The notes under the pieces: model-generated | What the model saw: only the letters and a program-made list of their open reading frames with translations | Told to the model about the DNA's origin: nothing | Database searches by the model: none | Shown: positions 8,957-17,343 of the stretch, in pieces | Numbering within the stretch: position 1 is the stretch's first letter | How the letters are laid out: every line of letters begins with the position of its first letter | From: Chloroflexota bacterium | Lineage (GTDB): Bacteria > Chloroflexota > Anaerolineae > Anaerolineales > Anaerolineaceae | Direction of reading: 5' to 3' | Assembly (NCBI GenBank): GCA_012798455.1 | Contig: JAAZNC010000055.1 | Coordinates: 1 to 53,628, forward strand | Length of the DNA stretch: 53,628 nucleotides | Translations under genes and position numbers: made by a program

Positions 8957-8985
8957 ACTATATCATGAACATGATATCATACCAG
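8957..8985 (-). promoter_or_regulatory. Palindrome over the predicted promoter of the phosphoesterase unit
   Basis: The 18-bp palindrome ATATCATG-AA-CATGATAT (8960-8977) overlaps a minus-strand TATAGT (8957-8962) that could be the -10 element 13 bases upstream of the GTG start. The matching -35 (CTGGTA at 8980-8985) is poor. Probable operator for an unidentified repressor. Confidence 0.35.
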
Positions 8986-9010
8986 CTTTATTGCGATATT
9001 GTAATAATTA

Positions 9011-9039
9011 AAAAACTTGTCTTGCGAGGACAAGTTTTT
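9011..9039. terminator. Strong bidirectional terminator hairpin
   Basis: Perfect 11-bp stem AAAAACTTGTC (9011-9021) and GACAAGTTTTT (9029-9039) with a 7-base loop. A and T tracts flank it on both sides, so it works as a Rho-independent terminator in either direction. It ends the minus-strand small gene at 9066 and isolates it from the phosphoesterase unit. Confidence 0.8.
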
Positions 9040-9065
9040 TGGTTCACTGATTTCTAAAAGAAAAA

Positions 9066-9245
9066 TTATCCTTCCAATTCCTTCAATTCAGCAGCAGAGA
9101 GAAATTTAAAAAGTTTGCTCCCTGTCTCCGGGTCCACTGCTTCAGCAGCTTTACGCCCATTTTTCAGTGTTACGATCTGTACCTTGCTACTGTCAATCAT
9201 CACATGCTTTTTTGCCTTTAAGGAATAAAATTTTACAGTTGCCAT
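9066..9245 (-). CDS. DUF5679-like small protein lacking all four cysteines
   Basis: A 59-residue protein that starts at an ATG with a near-perfect AGGAGG site. It reads as 'MATVKFYSLKAKKHVM...', then 'VTLKNGRKAAEAVDPETGSK' and 'LFKFL'. This follows the DUF5679 zinc-ribbon pattern (CxxC, then TLKNGRPA, then CPxCGTK, then a hydrophobic end), but CxxC is SLKA and CPxCG is DPETG. It would therefore have the fold without the metal site. The C-terminus adds 'SAAELKELEG'. The function of the family is unknown. It is divergent from tetR and followed by its own terminator. Confidence 0.65.
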   Translation of the reverse strand: MATVKFYSLKAKKHVMIDSSKVQIVTLKNGRKAAEAVDPETGSKLFKFLSAAELKELEG

Positions 9246-9376
9246 ATCATCCTCCTGGATTATTTTATGCGCTCATGCGGATTGGGTTTTGCAGAAGCGA
9301 TGAATCCCCACATATTGTTCTAACTGTTTCCATTATACCTACTTTTTTACCTTTTTAACGTCCAGCTGATTATGTC

Positions 9377-9413
9377 TTGACAGATACTATACCGAATGGT
9401 ATAGTATCTGTCA
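9377..9413 (+). promoter_or_regulatory. tetR promoter embedded in a 16-bp inverted repeat operator
   Basis: TTGACA (9377-9382), a 17-bp spacer and TATAGT (9400-9405) form a near-consensus sigma-70 promoter. It is almost wholly contained in the inverted repeat TGACAGATACTATACC (9378-9393), GAAT, GGTATAGTATCTGTCA (9398-9413), whose arms are perfect. Transcription should start near 9412, only about four bases before the tetR ATG. Repressor bound here would block its own promoter. Confidence 0.85.
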
Positions 9414-9415
9414 TT

Positions 9416-9982
9416 ATGGAAAACCAAGAAAAATTACTGCAAGTCGGATTGCAATTCTTCTCCGAGCGAGGATATGACGCAGTTGGGATCCAGGAGATCG
9501 TGGATGCAGCGGAGATCACCAAACCAACCCTGTATCACTATTTCGGAAGTAAAGAAGGACTGCTGGAGAGCATCTTATCCAGCAATTTTTCAACGCTCTT
9601 CGAAAGATTAGATCAAGTCGCACATTACAATGGCGATGTAAAGACCTCACTTGAAAATGTAACCCGTTGGTATTTTGATTTTGCCAGGCAGCATGCTATT
9701 TTCTACCGTTTTCAATTAGCCTGTTGGTTTGCCCCACCCGAAAGTGCCGCTTTCCGCTTGATCAAACCCTATGGACAACGGCAGCAAACTATTTTCGAAA
9801 GCTTGTTTCTGGATGCAGCAGAAGATCACGGGAATATGCGTGGAAGACACCAGCGTTACGCTGCTTCCTTTCTGGGTTTGATCAATACCTACATCGGACT
9901 TTCATTCAGTGACTTCCTCGAGCTGGATGAAACCGTGCTAGGCAACACCGTTCATCAATTCATGCATGGCATCTTTTCTTGA
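9416..9982 (+). CDS. TetR/AcrR family repressor
   Basis: A 188-residue regulator. The N-terminal helix-turn-helix is clear: 'LLQVGLQFFSERGYDAVGI', 'VDAAEITKPTLYHYFGSKEG' (about residues 5-50), followed by a helical ligand-binding domain. The ATG at 9416 is chosen because the promoter lies directly upstream; a frame opening at TTG 9377 would overlap the -35 box. There is no Shine-Dalgarno site, so the mRNA is probably leaderless. It precedes the GH13 gene by 54 bases, and a second operator-like site lies between them, so it likely represses both genes. The ligand is unknown, perhaps a sugar. Confidence 0.85.
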   Translation: MENQEKLLQVGLQFFSERGYDAVGIQEIVDAAEITKPTLYHYFGSKEGLLESILSSNFSTLFERLDQVAHYNGDVKTSLENVTRWYFDFARQHAIFYRFQLACWFAPPESAAFRLIKPYGQRQQTIFESLFLDAAEDHGNMRGRHQRYAASFLGLINTYIGLSFSDFLELDETVLGNTVHQFMHGIFS

Positions 9983-10000
9983 TATTTTTTTCCGGAGAAT

Positions 10001-10014
10001 ATACCTACCAGTAT
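10001..10014 (+). promoter_or_regulatory. Second TetR operator-like site
   Basis: ATACCTACCAGTAT matches the core of the upstream operator, ATACCGAATGGTAT, in 9 of 10 arm positions and keeps the same 4-base spacer. It sits 23 bases before the GH13 start, suggesting that the same repressor also controls expression of the amylase gene. Confidence 0.5.
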
Positions 10015-10036
10015 GTATATAAGGAGCGATAACACA

Positions 10037-11398
10037 ATGGCACATTGGAGCGAAACATCAATTTTCTATCACATTTACCCGTTGGGCTGTTTAGGAGCAC
10101 CCAAACAAAATGATTTCACTGCCAAACCAGTTGCACGCCTGGCAGAGATCGAACAATGGATTCCCCACTTCAAACAACTGCATATCAACGCATTGTATCT
10201 GGGTCCTGTTTTTGAATCCACTGCCCATGGATATGACACCGCTGATTATTATCAAGTTGACCGCCGTTTAGGAGATAACGCCACTCTCATAAAATTGGTC
10301 GATGTGCTTCATCAAAATGGGATGCGCGTTGTACTGGATGGTGTTTTCAACCATACCGGTCGGAACTTCTCTGCTTTTAAAGATATCCAACAAAATGGCA
10401 TACAATCCCGTTATGTCGATTGGTTTGTCGATATCAACTTCCAGCAAAAAAGCCCATTCGGAGACACATTTTCATATGCAGGTTGGAATGGAAATTTTGA
10501 CCTGATCAAGTTAAACCTGCAAAATCCCGAAGTGAGTAACTACTTGCTGGGGGCAGTGGATTTTTGGATGCGCGAATTTAAAATCGATGGGGTGCGCCTG
10601 GATGCCGCTGATTGTGTGGGGATACCCTTTCTACAAAAATTATATGCACATGTCAAACAAGTCCAGCCGGAATTTTGGTTGATGGGAGAGATCATTCACG
10701 GAAACTATGCGCAATACGTGGATGCAGGGGCATTGGATTCGGTTACCAATTATGAATGTTACAAAGGGTTATATTCCAGTCATGTTGATCGCAATTACTT
10801 TGAGATCGCCTATTCGCTGAACAGGCAGTTTGGCGAGAACGGAATTTATCGTCACTTTTTACCTTATTCCTTTGTGGACAATCACGATGTGAATCGCCTC
10901 ACCAGTAATCTAAACAACGCTAAACATGTGTACCCGGTGTACTGCCTGCTGTTTAGTATGCCCGGTATTCCATCGATCTATTACGGCAGTGAATGGGGTA
11001 TTCAGGGTCAGAGGAGTTCCTCAGATGATAGCCCGTTACGCCCACAAATCACTTTGGAACATCTGCACAAACATGTCAAAGATACAGATCTCGCAAATTA
11101 TATTGCACAGCTCAGCCAGATACGCTTGGATTCCCCCGCTCTACAGCTTGGTGATTACCACCACATCTTAGTAAAACATGAACAGTTTGCATTCATGAGA
11201 GCATATCAAACAGAGCAGATCGTGACCGTAGTGAACGCCAGCCAGACATCACAAGCCATGCAGATTCCTTTCTATGGGAATACCGCAAACAGAGGAATCG
11301 ATCTGATCTCAGGAACAACCCTGGAGATCAGGAAGAATGCTCTCCTCATTCCTGATCTAAAATCCAATGCAGGGATGATCATTAAACTCGTGCCTTGA
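10037..11398 (+). CDS. GH13 alpha-amylase family glycosidase
   Basis: A 453-residue cytosolic protein (no signal peptide) with the GH13 barrel. Conserved regions appear in order: 'VVLDGVFNHTG' (region I), 'DGVRLDAAD' with the nucleophile at about Asp189, 'WLMGEIIHG' with the acid/base at about Glu218, and 'FVDNHDVN' with the transition-state Asp at about 284. A short beta domain follows at the C-terminus. The ATG at 10037 has AAGGAG nine bases upstream and is preferred to an earlier ATG. It is likely an intracellular maltodextrin or oligosaccharide hydrolase; exact specificity cannot be read from the sequence. It is cotranscribed with tetR. Confidence 0.87.
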   Translation: MAHWSETSIFYHIYPLGCLGAPKQNDFTAKPVARLAEIEQWIPHFKQLHINALYLGPVFESTAHGYDTADYYQVDRRLGDNATLIKLVDVLHQNGMRVVLDGVFNHTGRNFSAFKDIQQNGIQSRYVDWFVDINFQQKSPFGDTFSYAGWNGNFDLIKLNLQNPEVSNYLLGAVDFWMREFKIDGVRLDAADCVGIPFLQKLYAHVKQVQPEFWLMGEIIHGNYAQYVDAGALDSVTNYECYKGLYSSHVDRNYFEIAYSLNRQFGENGIYRHFLPYSFVDNHDVNRLTSNLNNAKHVYPVYCLLFSMPGIPSIYYGSEWGIQGQRSSSDDSPLRPQITLEHLHKHVKDTDLANYIAQLSQIRLDSPALQLGDYHHILVKHEQFAFMRAYQTEQIVTVVNASQTSQAMQIPFYGNTANRGIDLISGTTLEIRKNALLIPDLKSNAGMIIKLVP

Positions 11399-11592
11399 TC
11401 ATAACGACCTCAATCGATATCGCGCTAAAAGATTCGGAAATGACCTGGAAATCCTTTTCGATTACGATCTTTGCTCGCCAATTTCATTATCTTATGGTTC
11501 ATGATCCGCTTTGAAATGCTTGGTATATACTTAGGTATTAAAGTATCAGCACTGCCATCCAAATCATACTTTATTTCTTGTGGTGATTTTTT

Positions 11593-11781
11593 TTAAAATA
11601 CGGTCACAGGAAAACCAATAATCAATGCTACCCAAACAAGATGAAGCAATACATAAGTACGATCCCCATCGCTACCGCTTCCGCTATCCCTAATGGAGAC
11701 TAGTTGCGATATTAAGAGATAGATTGCCCCACCCAGAAAGATCAAAAGTTCAATACAGGAGAGCGTCTGTCTTACTTCTTT
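11593..11781 (-). pseudogene. C-terminal fragment of a small membrane protein
   Basis: A minus-strand frame of 62 codons, open from 11781 to a TAA at 11593-11595, encodes two hydrophobic helices ('IELLIFLGGAIYLLIS' and 'VLLHLVWVALIIGFPVTVF') joined by a Ser/Gly/Asp-rich loop. It has no ATG, GTG or TTG at its beginning and is closed upstream by TGA. Codon use looks genuine. I read it as the remains of a membrane gene whose 5' part is lost. The rest of the 11399-11852 gap shows nothing recognisable. Confidence 0.4.
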
Positions 11782-11852
11782 TCAATCTATACACTCTGCT
11801 ACGTCACAGACCCACCAGCAAATCTTCTTTCTTGTATTATGCAATTAAACTT

Positions 11853-12875
11853 TTACATTCCGGGGCTCTTTTCACGTGGAGTATGCTTTTGTAAGATAAA
11901 TACAAACATAAAACCCAAAATAGTTGGAACAATAAAAGATAAGAAACGAAAAGCTATAACAACCACTACAGCGACATGCGTAACTATGCCTAATTGTTCA
12001 TACAAGGCAATCATGGTCGATTCCACTACTCCAATCCCTCCGGGAAGGATAAAGGTAGCTTTTCCCAATAATTGGGGTAATCCATATCCAATCAGTAAGA
12101 CCTGTGGGGAAATAGTCTGTCCTGCCGCCATAAACAGGAAAAACAAAGCGAGTACGTCGAAGAAATAGGTCAGGGTAGTTCCTAAAACTGGCTTGATCCA
12201 ACCCTTATTGAAAAACTTATCACGCATCATGAAGAACGCATCTACTTGATGTACAATCTTGCTTTCTTCATAATCCTTTTTGGTCAATGATGATATCTTC
12301 TCCATAAATCCAATGGAAAATCTCTTGGATTTTTGCCTGTCACGCAGGAACAAATTAAACAGAAATAATGCACTGACCAATAGGATGAAAATTATGATGA
12401 ATGCTTTTAATTGCGTGGGAGTCAGAGCATTCAACCCGAATAGATAGATCACACCCATCAGGGAAATGATCAACACCGCAATGTTATTAAAAATGATCGG
12501 CAGAAAACCTGTCATGCTGGCAGCCTGAGTCTTGACGTTCCTCATCCGCAACCACTGCAAACTGGCAGCGGCAGATCCGACCATCCCCCCAGCCACCATA
12601 CCGAAACTGGCAGAGCCCAGCACGATCATCACCGCCTGCCCAAGTGAGATACGTTCTCCAAACAACCCCAGGATTGTATTCAAAAAATACCCGCTAAACA
12701 CAAATCGGAGAACTTCAAAGAGGATTGCACAAAAAAGCATCTGGTAATCAAGACTTTTGATAGCCTTGATCGACTCGGGAATCGCTTTAATATGCGGATT
12801 TAGAATTTTGATCCCAATGAGGAGAAATATGATAAGCCCTGCGATGCGAAAAATTTGCCGTGTTCTTTGATCCAT
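11853..12875 (-). CDS. Flippase-like LPG synthase transmembrane family protein
   Basis: A 340-residue integral membrane protein with about eight predicted helices, matching the UPF0104/lysylphosphatidylglycerol synthase TM family. The signature 'PGGIGVVESTMIALYEQLG' (near residue 275) and the preceding 'IGYGLPQLLGKATFILP' are typical. There is no soluble aminoacyl transferase domain, so lysyl-PG synthesis is not supported; relatives are thought to move lipids or polyprenyl-linked substrates across the membrane. It lies downstream of plsC and the MFS gene on the same strand, with a 90-bp gap. Confidence 0.82.
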   Translation of the reverse strand: MDQRTRQIFRIAGLIIFLLIGIKILNPHIKAIPESIKAIKSLDYQMLFCAILFEVLRFVFSGYFLNTILGLFGERISLGQAVMIVLGSASFGMVAGGMVGSAAASLQWLRMRNVKTQAASMTGFLPIIFNNIAVLIISLMGVIYLFGLNALTPTQLKAFIIIFILLVSALFLFNLFLRDRQKSKRFSIGFMEKISSLTKKDYEESKIVHQVDAFFMMRDKFFNKGWIKPVLGTTLTYFFDVLALFFLFMAAGQTISPQVLLIGYGLPQLLGKATFILPGGIGVVESTMIALYEQLGIVTHVAVVVVIAFRFLSFIVPTILGFMFVFILQKHTPREKSPGM

Positions 12876-12964
12876 AGATAAGCAATATAACCCCTTTTCT
12901 ATTTCCTACCATCAATCGCTATTTATAGCAATCCCGACGAAAAGCAAAACCCTGGAGATATACG

Positions 12965-13732
12965 CTAACTTTCTGGCAAGTTATATTGGTCTTGCCCTTC
13001 GCGAGTATTTTCCCATGGATATATCTCTGAACCTTTGGCAGCTTCGCGAACAATCGGGTCAGGGGAATAGATACCTGCTTTTTCAGGAGGGATCAAATCA
13101 GCAATATGATGCATGATCTCGTGCCCAAAAGCATCAATCTGCTCTCTGCTTTGATACCCTTTTCCTTTGATCTTAAGGGGACCGAATGGTTTTCCAACCC
13201 GTATTCTCACTTTTGCTTTCTGTAACTTGCGCAGTGAAGGGAAAACCTCGGGCATTCCATCAATCCCGATCGGGAGCAGGGGGGCGCCGGTTTTTGCTGA
13301 CAGATATGCAGCTCCTGGGCGCGCCGGACGCAAAATCTGCGCCCAAGAACCCGCTTCAGGAAAGATTCCAACAATCCCACCCTTGTTCAGGATCTTTTCC
13401 GCTTCATTCAAAGCATAAGTGGATCCGGTTCCTCGATAGACCGGCAAGTATCCCCACAGCTTTGGGAGGAAATGCACGATCCCGGGTGCGTGAGGAAATT
13501 GTGCTCCACCAATAAAATCCATCGGCCAGGGTGCCACTCGCACAAAGATAGCAGGGTCGATAAAACTGAAATGGTTTCCCACCACCAATAAAGGACCATG
13601 TTTGGGAAAATTACCTTCGCCCTCGATGTTCAACTCGGTTAAAAGCCCAAAAGCAATCTTGGAAAGCCATTGCATAAAACGACGTAAAGGACGTCGTTGG
13701 GCATAAACGGGAGATTCAACGGTCATGGTCAT
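12965..13732 (-). CDS. plsC: 1-acyl-sn-glycerol-3-phosphate acyltransferase
   Basis: A 255-residue acyltransferase that would acylate lysophosphatidic acid to phosphatidic acid at the membrane surface. The catalytic HX4D motif is in 'VVGNHFSFID' (His54, Asp59), and the second motif is 'GIFPEAGSW' (residues 122-130), where the common FPEG is FPEA. 'GAPLLPIGIDGM' is the usual fourth block. The ATG at 13732 has GGAAG eight bases upstream. It follows the MFS gene by ten bases, so the two are cotranscribed. The C-terminal 25 residues are polar and not typical of the family. Confidence 0.87.
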   Translation of the reverse strand: MTMTVESPVYAQRRPLRRFMQWLSKIAFGLLTELNIEGEGNFPKHGPLLVVGNHFSFIDPAIFVRVAPWPMDFIGGAQFPHAPGIVHFLPKLWGYLPVYRGTGSTYALNEAEKILNKGGIVGIFPEAGSWAQILRPARPGAAYLSAKTGAPLLPIGIDGMPEVFPSLRKLQKAKVRIRVGKPFGPLKIKGKGYQSREQIDAFGHEIMHHIADLIPPEKAGIYSPDPIVREAAKGSEIYPWENTREGQDQYNLPES

Positions 13733-13742
13733 TGATCACTTC

Positions 13743-15104
13743 CTATGACATTTCAACATCACCATTTTGTGCTGCGATTCGTCCTTTTTTCTCATCCACG
13801 AACAACAAGAGCATCAAACCGACCAACAAGAAAAGCAAAATTGTCACTAAAGCAAAACGATGACCGATCTGTTCGGTTACAGTGACAGCCAGATCATCTC
13901 CTGCCATCACCAGACCAGCCGCAACCAGAGTGTTCATTACCCAATTTGAAATACCAGTAGCGGAAAAGCCCATGATCCCGGGGCCAATAACGGACGAAGA
14001 ACGCCCTGCCAGCGCAAAGAAACCATAAAATTCGGTGCTTTTCTTTTTAGGAGCAAAAATACTGACCATCGTGCGACTGAGAGATTGCACGCCAGCGATC
14101 GCAAAACCTGCCAGACCGCCAACGATGAAAAATGCCGCTTTGGAATTAATAAGGATCATGCCACTCACCGCAATGATCATCAAGATCAGAGATTGCACAA
14201 GACTGTTCTTGAAACCGATTTTTTCACCGATCAGACCATAAACATATGCGCCTGCCACATTAGTGACCTGCACAATGATGACGAAGATGATCAGATCTGT
14301 ACCTGAAACCCCAAATAACACTGCCCCAATAATCGCTGCAAAATCGAGAGCCGCAATTACACCATCATTGTAGATCAACAAAGCCACCATGTATTTCAAA
14401 AATTCTTTGTAGTTGCTGACCGATTTGATCGTTTTGCTCAACCGATCCCAAGCAATTTTAAAATAATTTTTATGGATCTTCTGTTCGGTAGATGGTTTCT
14501 CTTTGATGAGGAAGAAAGTTGGGAGAGCAAACAGTGCATAATAAACTGCCGTGATCACCAGCGAAAAACGTACAATCGTTGTATCACCGGGGTTCAATTG
14601 GATCAGCACCAGAACGATCAGCAGGCAAATAATGCCACCAAACGAGCCAATCGCCCAACCGTTGCCGGATACTTTACCAAATTCATCCTCATCCGCGATA
14701 TCAATTAGCAATGCATTATAAAAAACCTGCCCACCACGATAACCGATCTCAGCAATAATGAAAAATACCATGCCTAACAAGATATCGCCCTGTTTTACCA
14801 GAAATAACAATCCAGTAAAAATCACCGATAACGTCGTCATAAAGAACAGAAATTGTTTCTTCTTGCTTGAATAATCTGCCAAGGTTCCTAAAAAGGGAGA
14901 GATAATTGCAACAACCAGAGTGGCGATCATCAACGCCAACCCCCATAAGGCAGAACCCTCCGGACCACCCACTACCACATTTTTAAAATAAGTTGCATAC
15001 ACAGCCAAAAGCACTACAGCTGCATATGCAGAATTCCCGAAGTCATACAAATACCAAGCCCACTGCATCCTGTGTTTTTTGCGTGTTTCCATTTTCTCAG
15101 CCAT
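13743..15104 (-). CDS. MFS transporter, UMF1/Atg22-like
   Basis: A 453-residue carrier with about 12 transmembrane helices. The N-terminus, 'MQWAWYLYDFGNSAYAAVV', is the hallmark of the UMF1 (unknown major facilitator 1) family related to the yeast vacuolar effluxer Atg22. The segment 'GFFALAGRSSSVIGPGIMG' is also conserved in that family. The ATG has GAGGAG about nine bases before it. Substrate is unknown; in bacteria these genes often neighbour lipid or sugar metabolism genes. It is the first gene of a unit that continues into plsC. Confidence 0.85.
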   Translation of the reverse strand: MAEKMETRKKHRMQWAWYLYDFGNSAYAAVVLLAVYATYFKNVVVGGPEGSALWGLALMIATLVVAIISPFLGTLADYSSKKKQFLFFMTTLSVIFTGLLFLVKQGDILLGMVFFIIAEIGYRGGQVFYNALLIDIADEDEFGKVSGNGWAIGSFGGIICLLIVLVLIQLNPGDTTIVRFSLVITAVYYALFALPTFFLIKEKPSTEQKIHKNYFKIAWDRLSKTIKSVSNYKEFLKYMVALLIYNDGVIAALDFAAIIGAVLFGVSGTDLIIFVIIVQVTNVAGAYVYGLIGEKIGFKNSLVQSLILMIIAVSGMILINSKAAFFIVGGLAGFAIAGVQSLSRTMVSIFAPKKKSTEFYGFFALAGRSSSVIGPGIMGFSATGISNWVMNTLVAAGLVMAGDDLAVTVTEQIGHRFALVTILLFLLVGLMLLLFVDEKKGRIAAQNGDVEMS

Positions 15105-15277
15105 GCTATTGTCTCCTCATCGAATAATGATAATGAAGCTTAACGTGCTTAACACCAAAATTCTCTACTGAGTACATCTTGATCGTACAAGGATAACACA
15201 GGTTAAATAAAACAGAATAATTGCTCTATTTTGGGAAAACGTCCCATTTCTGCAGATATTATGCGTCAAATCTCGGG

Positions 15278-16477
15278 CTATTGAGGAATCAAACGATAGA
15301 TCCTATCATCCCCACTGTTCAATGTTCCCCGTCCATCTCGATTACTGGTCGTAAAATAGATATAACCATCCGGACCTTCTACTACTTCTCTTACTCTACC
15401 CACAGAATCGACGATTTTCTCAACCCCAACAATCTCTTGTGGGTCTTCAGCTGATATGCGCACCCGCACTAATCCCTCACCACGTAAAACACCGAAGAAA
15501 AAATCACCTGTATATTGTGGAAATACACTGTCACTATAGAACATTGCGGCTGCCGGTGCTTCAGCAGGAGTAAATGTGATAAGAGGAGAGATGGTTCCTT
15601 CCATCGTTTCCTCATGCGAGATCAGAGGCCACCCATAGTTACCGCCTGCCTGGATCAAATTGATCTCATCGCCACCTGGTGCTCCATCAAATCCAGAGGG
15701 ACCATGCTCAGTAGCATACAATGATCCGGAATCAGGATCCCAATCCAACCCCTGGGGATTACGATGTCCCAGGCTATAAACCGGAGAATTAGGAAAAGGA
15801 TTATTCGCCGGAATACTGCCATCCGAATTGACACGCAATATCTTGCCTGCCAGAGATGAAACATCCTGGGCGCTTTGCGGCTGCAGTGCATCCCCGGCAG
15901 TTATAAAGAGGGTGCCATCCGGCGCAAACGCCAATCGGCAACCCGCATGATTACTGGCAGAGGGGATCTTTTCAATAACTGTTCCATCCAGGTTTATTTG
16001 GTCTACTTCGTCCTGCAACCGTACAACTCGATTGAAAAGAGCACCATCCTGTTGATAGGTATAACAAACATATAGGAATTTGTTATCTGTATAAGCCGGA
16101 TCGATAGCCATGCCCATCAGTCCAGCCTCATCTCGCGCCACCACATCATCAAATTGATACACTGGATCTGATCGAAGGTCACCATTCACAATCTCACGGA
16201 TCGTTCCACTGCGTTCCGTGACCAATATGTGTTCCGAACTGGTAAAAATCAAACTCCAGGGGATATTTAGATTTTCTGCCACCACCTCTATTTTCCAGCT
16301 TACAGGTGAATCAGTTGCTGAAGTGGTAACGATGGTTGGAACTGCAGTTCCAACCGGAATATTTGTATCTTGGGGGGCTAAAGTGGTCATTACCGACGGA
16401 GTCAGTATGGAACTTTGGCAGGCAGAAACGGACAAAACGAATATCCCAATGACTAGCAATAGGCAGTTTTTTTTCAT
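15278..16477 (-). CDS. PQQ-dependent sugar dehydrogenase-like lipoprotein
   Basis: A 399-residue exported protein. The N-terminal signal ends in the lipobox 'VSAC' (Cys20). After a Thr-rich linker comes a six-bladed glucose/sorbosone dehydrogenase propeller: 'LNIPWSLIF', 'GLMGMAIDPAY', 'NHAGCRLAFAPDGTLFITAGD', 'LGHRNPQGLDWDPDSG', 'EHGPSG' and 'GDEINLI'. Relatives such as E. coli YliI oxidise aldoses with PQQ. Whether this host makes PQQ cannot be judged, as no pqq genes are in the window. Orientation matches the nucleoside phosphorylase pair upstream, 66 bases away. Confidence 0.85.
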   Translation of the reverse strand: MKKNCLLLVIGIFVLSVSACQSSILTPSVMTTLAPQDTNIPVGTAVPTIVTTSATDSPVSWKIEVVAENLNIPWSLIFTSSEHILVTERSGTIREIVNGDLRSDPVYQFDDVVARDEAGLMGMAIDPAYTDNKFLYVCYTYQQDGALFNRVVRLQDEVDQINLDGTVIEKIPSASNHAGCRLAFAPDGTLFITAGDALQPQSAQDVSSLAGKILRVNSDGSIPANNPFPNSPVYSLGHRNPQGLDWDPDSGSLYATEHGPSGFDGAPGGDEINLIQAGGNYGWPLISHEETMEGTISPLITFTPAEAPAAAMFYSDSVFPQYTGDFFFGVLRGEGLVRVRISAEDPQEIVGVEKIVDSVGRVREVVEGPDGYIYFTTSNRDGRGTLNSGDDRIYRLIPQ

Positions 16478-16543
16478 GAATCCAGTATAACAAGCTTGCC
16501 GAGCAAGAAGCGAAACACAAGCGATTTATATAAGTCTCTAATA

Positions 16544-17338
16544 TTAAATGGAAAGTTCCGGGAGGCACTTAATGAGTGTCTCGGAAATAGGTGATTCCGC
16601 TTCTCCCATCTGCAAAATACAGCATGCCGGTTTATGGAGCTTGGTTGCCACGGCATATACTCCTGCACACGCACGGTCGATCGCAGCAATGTTGGCAGTT
16701 TTGAATCTTTGTATCTGCTGATCATAATCAGCCTGGAGAGGGATCGCTTCGGGAATATGGTATGGGTCAATGTCGACCGTTGCCGTGATGCCGACATGAA
16801 AACCGATGGCATGCTGTTTGAAAGTTTTTCGCACAGCGTTGATCAATTCAATGTTGGCAACAGCAGGGATGAGCATAGGCAGATATTCCTGTGAAGTTCC
16901 ATCCTCCTTGGCAGCAGCTTTCACGATCAGGATATCGTTCTCTTTTAATTTGGAATGCAAGGGTTTGCCACTGCCGAGATAGATGAAATTCTTTATACCA
17001 ACAATGGAGAGTTCTTCCATTCCAATAGCAATGGGAGGAGTGCCAATTCCGGTAGAAATCACCAAAAAGTTCTTCGATTGCAAGCGAACCATGATACTTA
17101 GATATTCGCGGTGATCTGCCATGATCTGGTAATCTTTAAAATATGTGGCAATCTGACGTACTTGCGCGGGAGTTTCAACCATAATGGCATTCGCACAACC
17201 CGAACCCTTCCGCAATCCGATATGATATTGTTCCTTTTCTAATACCGAATTTTTCCACCAGCTCACAAGACTACGATAGGTCAAATTGAATGAATGCAGC
17301 CTATAAACAAAATTTGAAAACGGATTAATCTTTGCCAT
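16544..17338 (-). CDS. Nucleoside phosphorylase paralogue with altered active site
   Basis: A 264-residue member of the PNP/UDP phosphorylase fold. 'ISTGIGTPPIAIGMEELSIV' and 'FIYLGSGKPLHSKLKENDIL' align with its upstream neighbour. The phosphate loop that normally reads LLPGDPxR is 'MVETPAQVR', and the nucleoside-binding MExxA segment is 'IDRACAGVYAVA'. Both changes argue against ordinary phosphorolysis. It follows the next gene by five bases and is surely cotranscribed. It may be a regulatory subunit, have a different ribosyl substrate, or be drifting. Confidence 0.7.
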   Translation of the reverse strand: MAKINPFSNFVYRLHSFNLTYRSLVSWWKNSVLEKEQYHIGLRKGSGCANAIMVETPAQVRQIATYFKDYQIMADHREYLSIMVRLQSKNFLVISTGIGTPPIAIGMEELSIVGIKNFIYLGSGKPLHSKLKENDILIVKAAAKEDGTSQEYLPMLIPAVANIELINAVRKTFKQHAIGFHVGITATVDIDPYHIPEAIPLQADYDQQIQRFKTANIAAIDRACAGVYAVATKLHKPACCILQMGEAESPISETLIKCLPELSI

Positions 17339-17343
17339 AGGTA

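Noticed and set aside
11853-12875. Lysylphosphatidylglycerol synthase (MprF)
   Set aside because: Only the transmembrane flippase part is present; the soluble tRNA-dependent aminoacyl transferase domain is missing.
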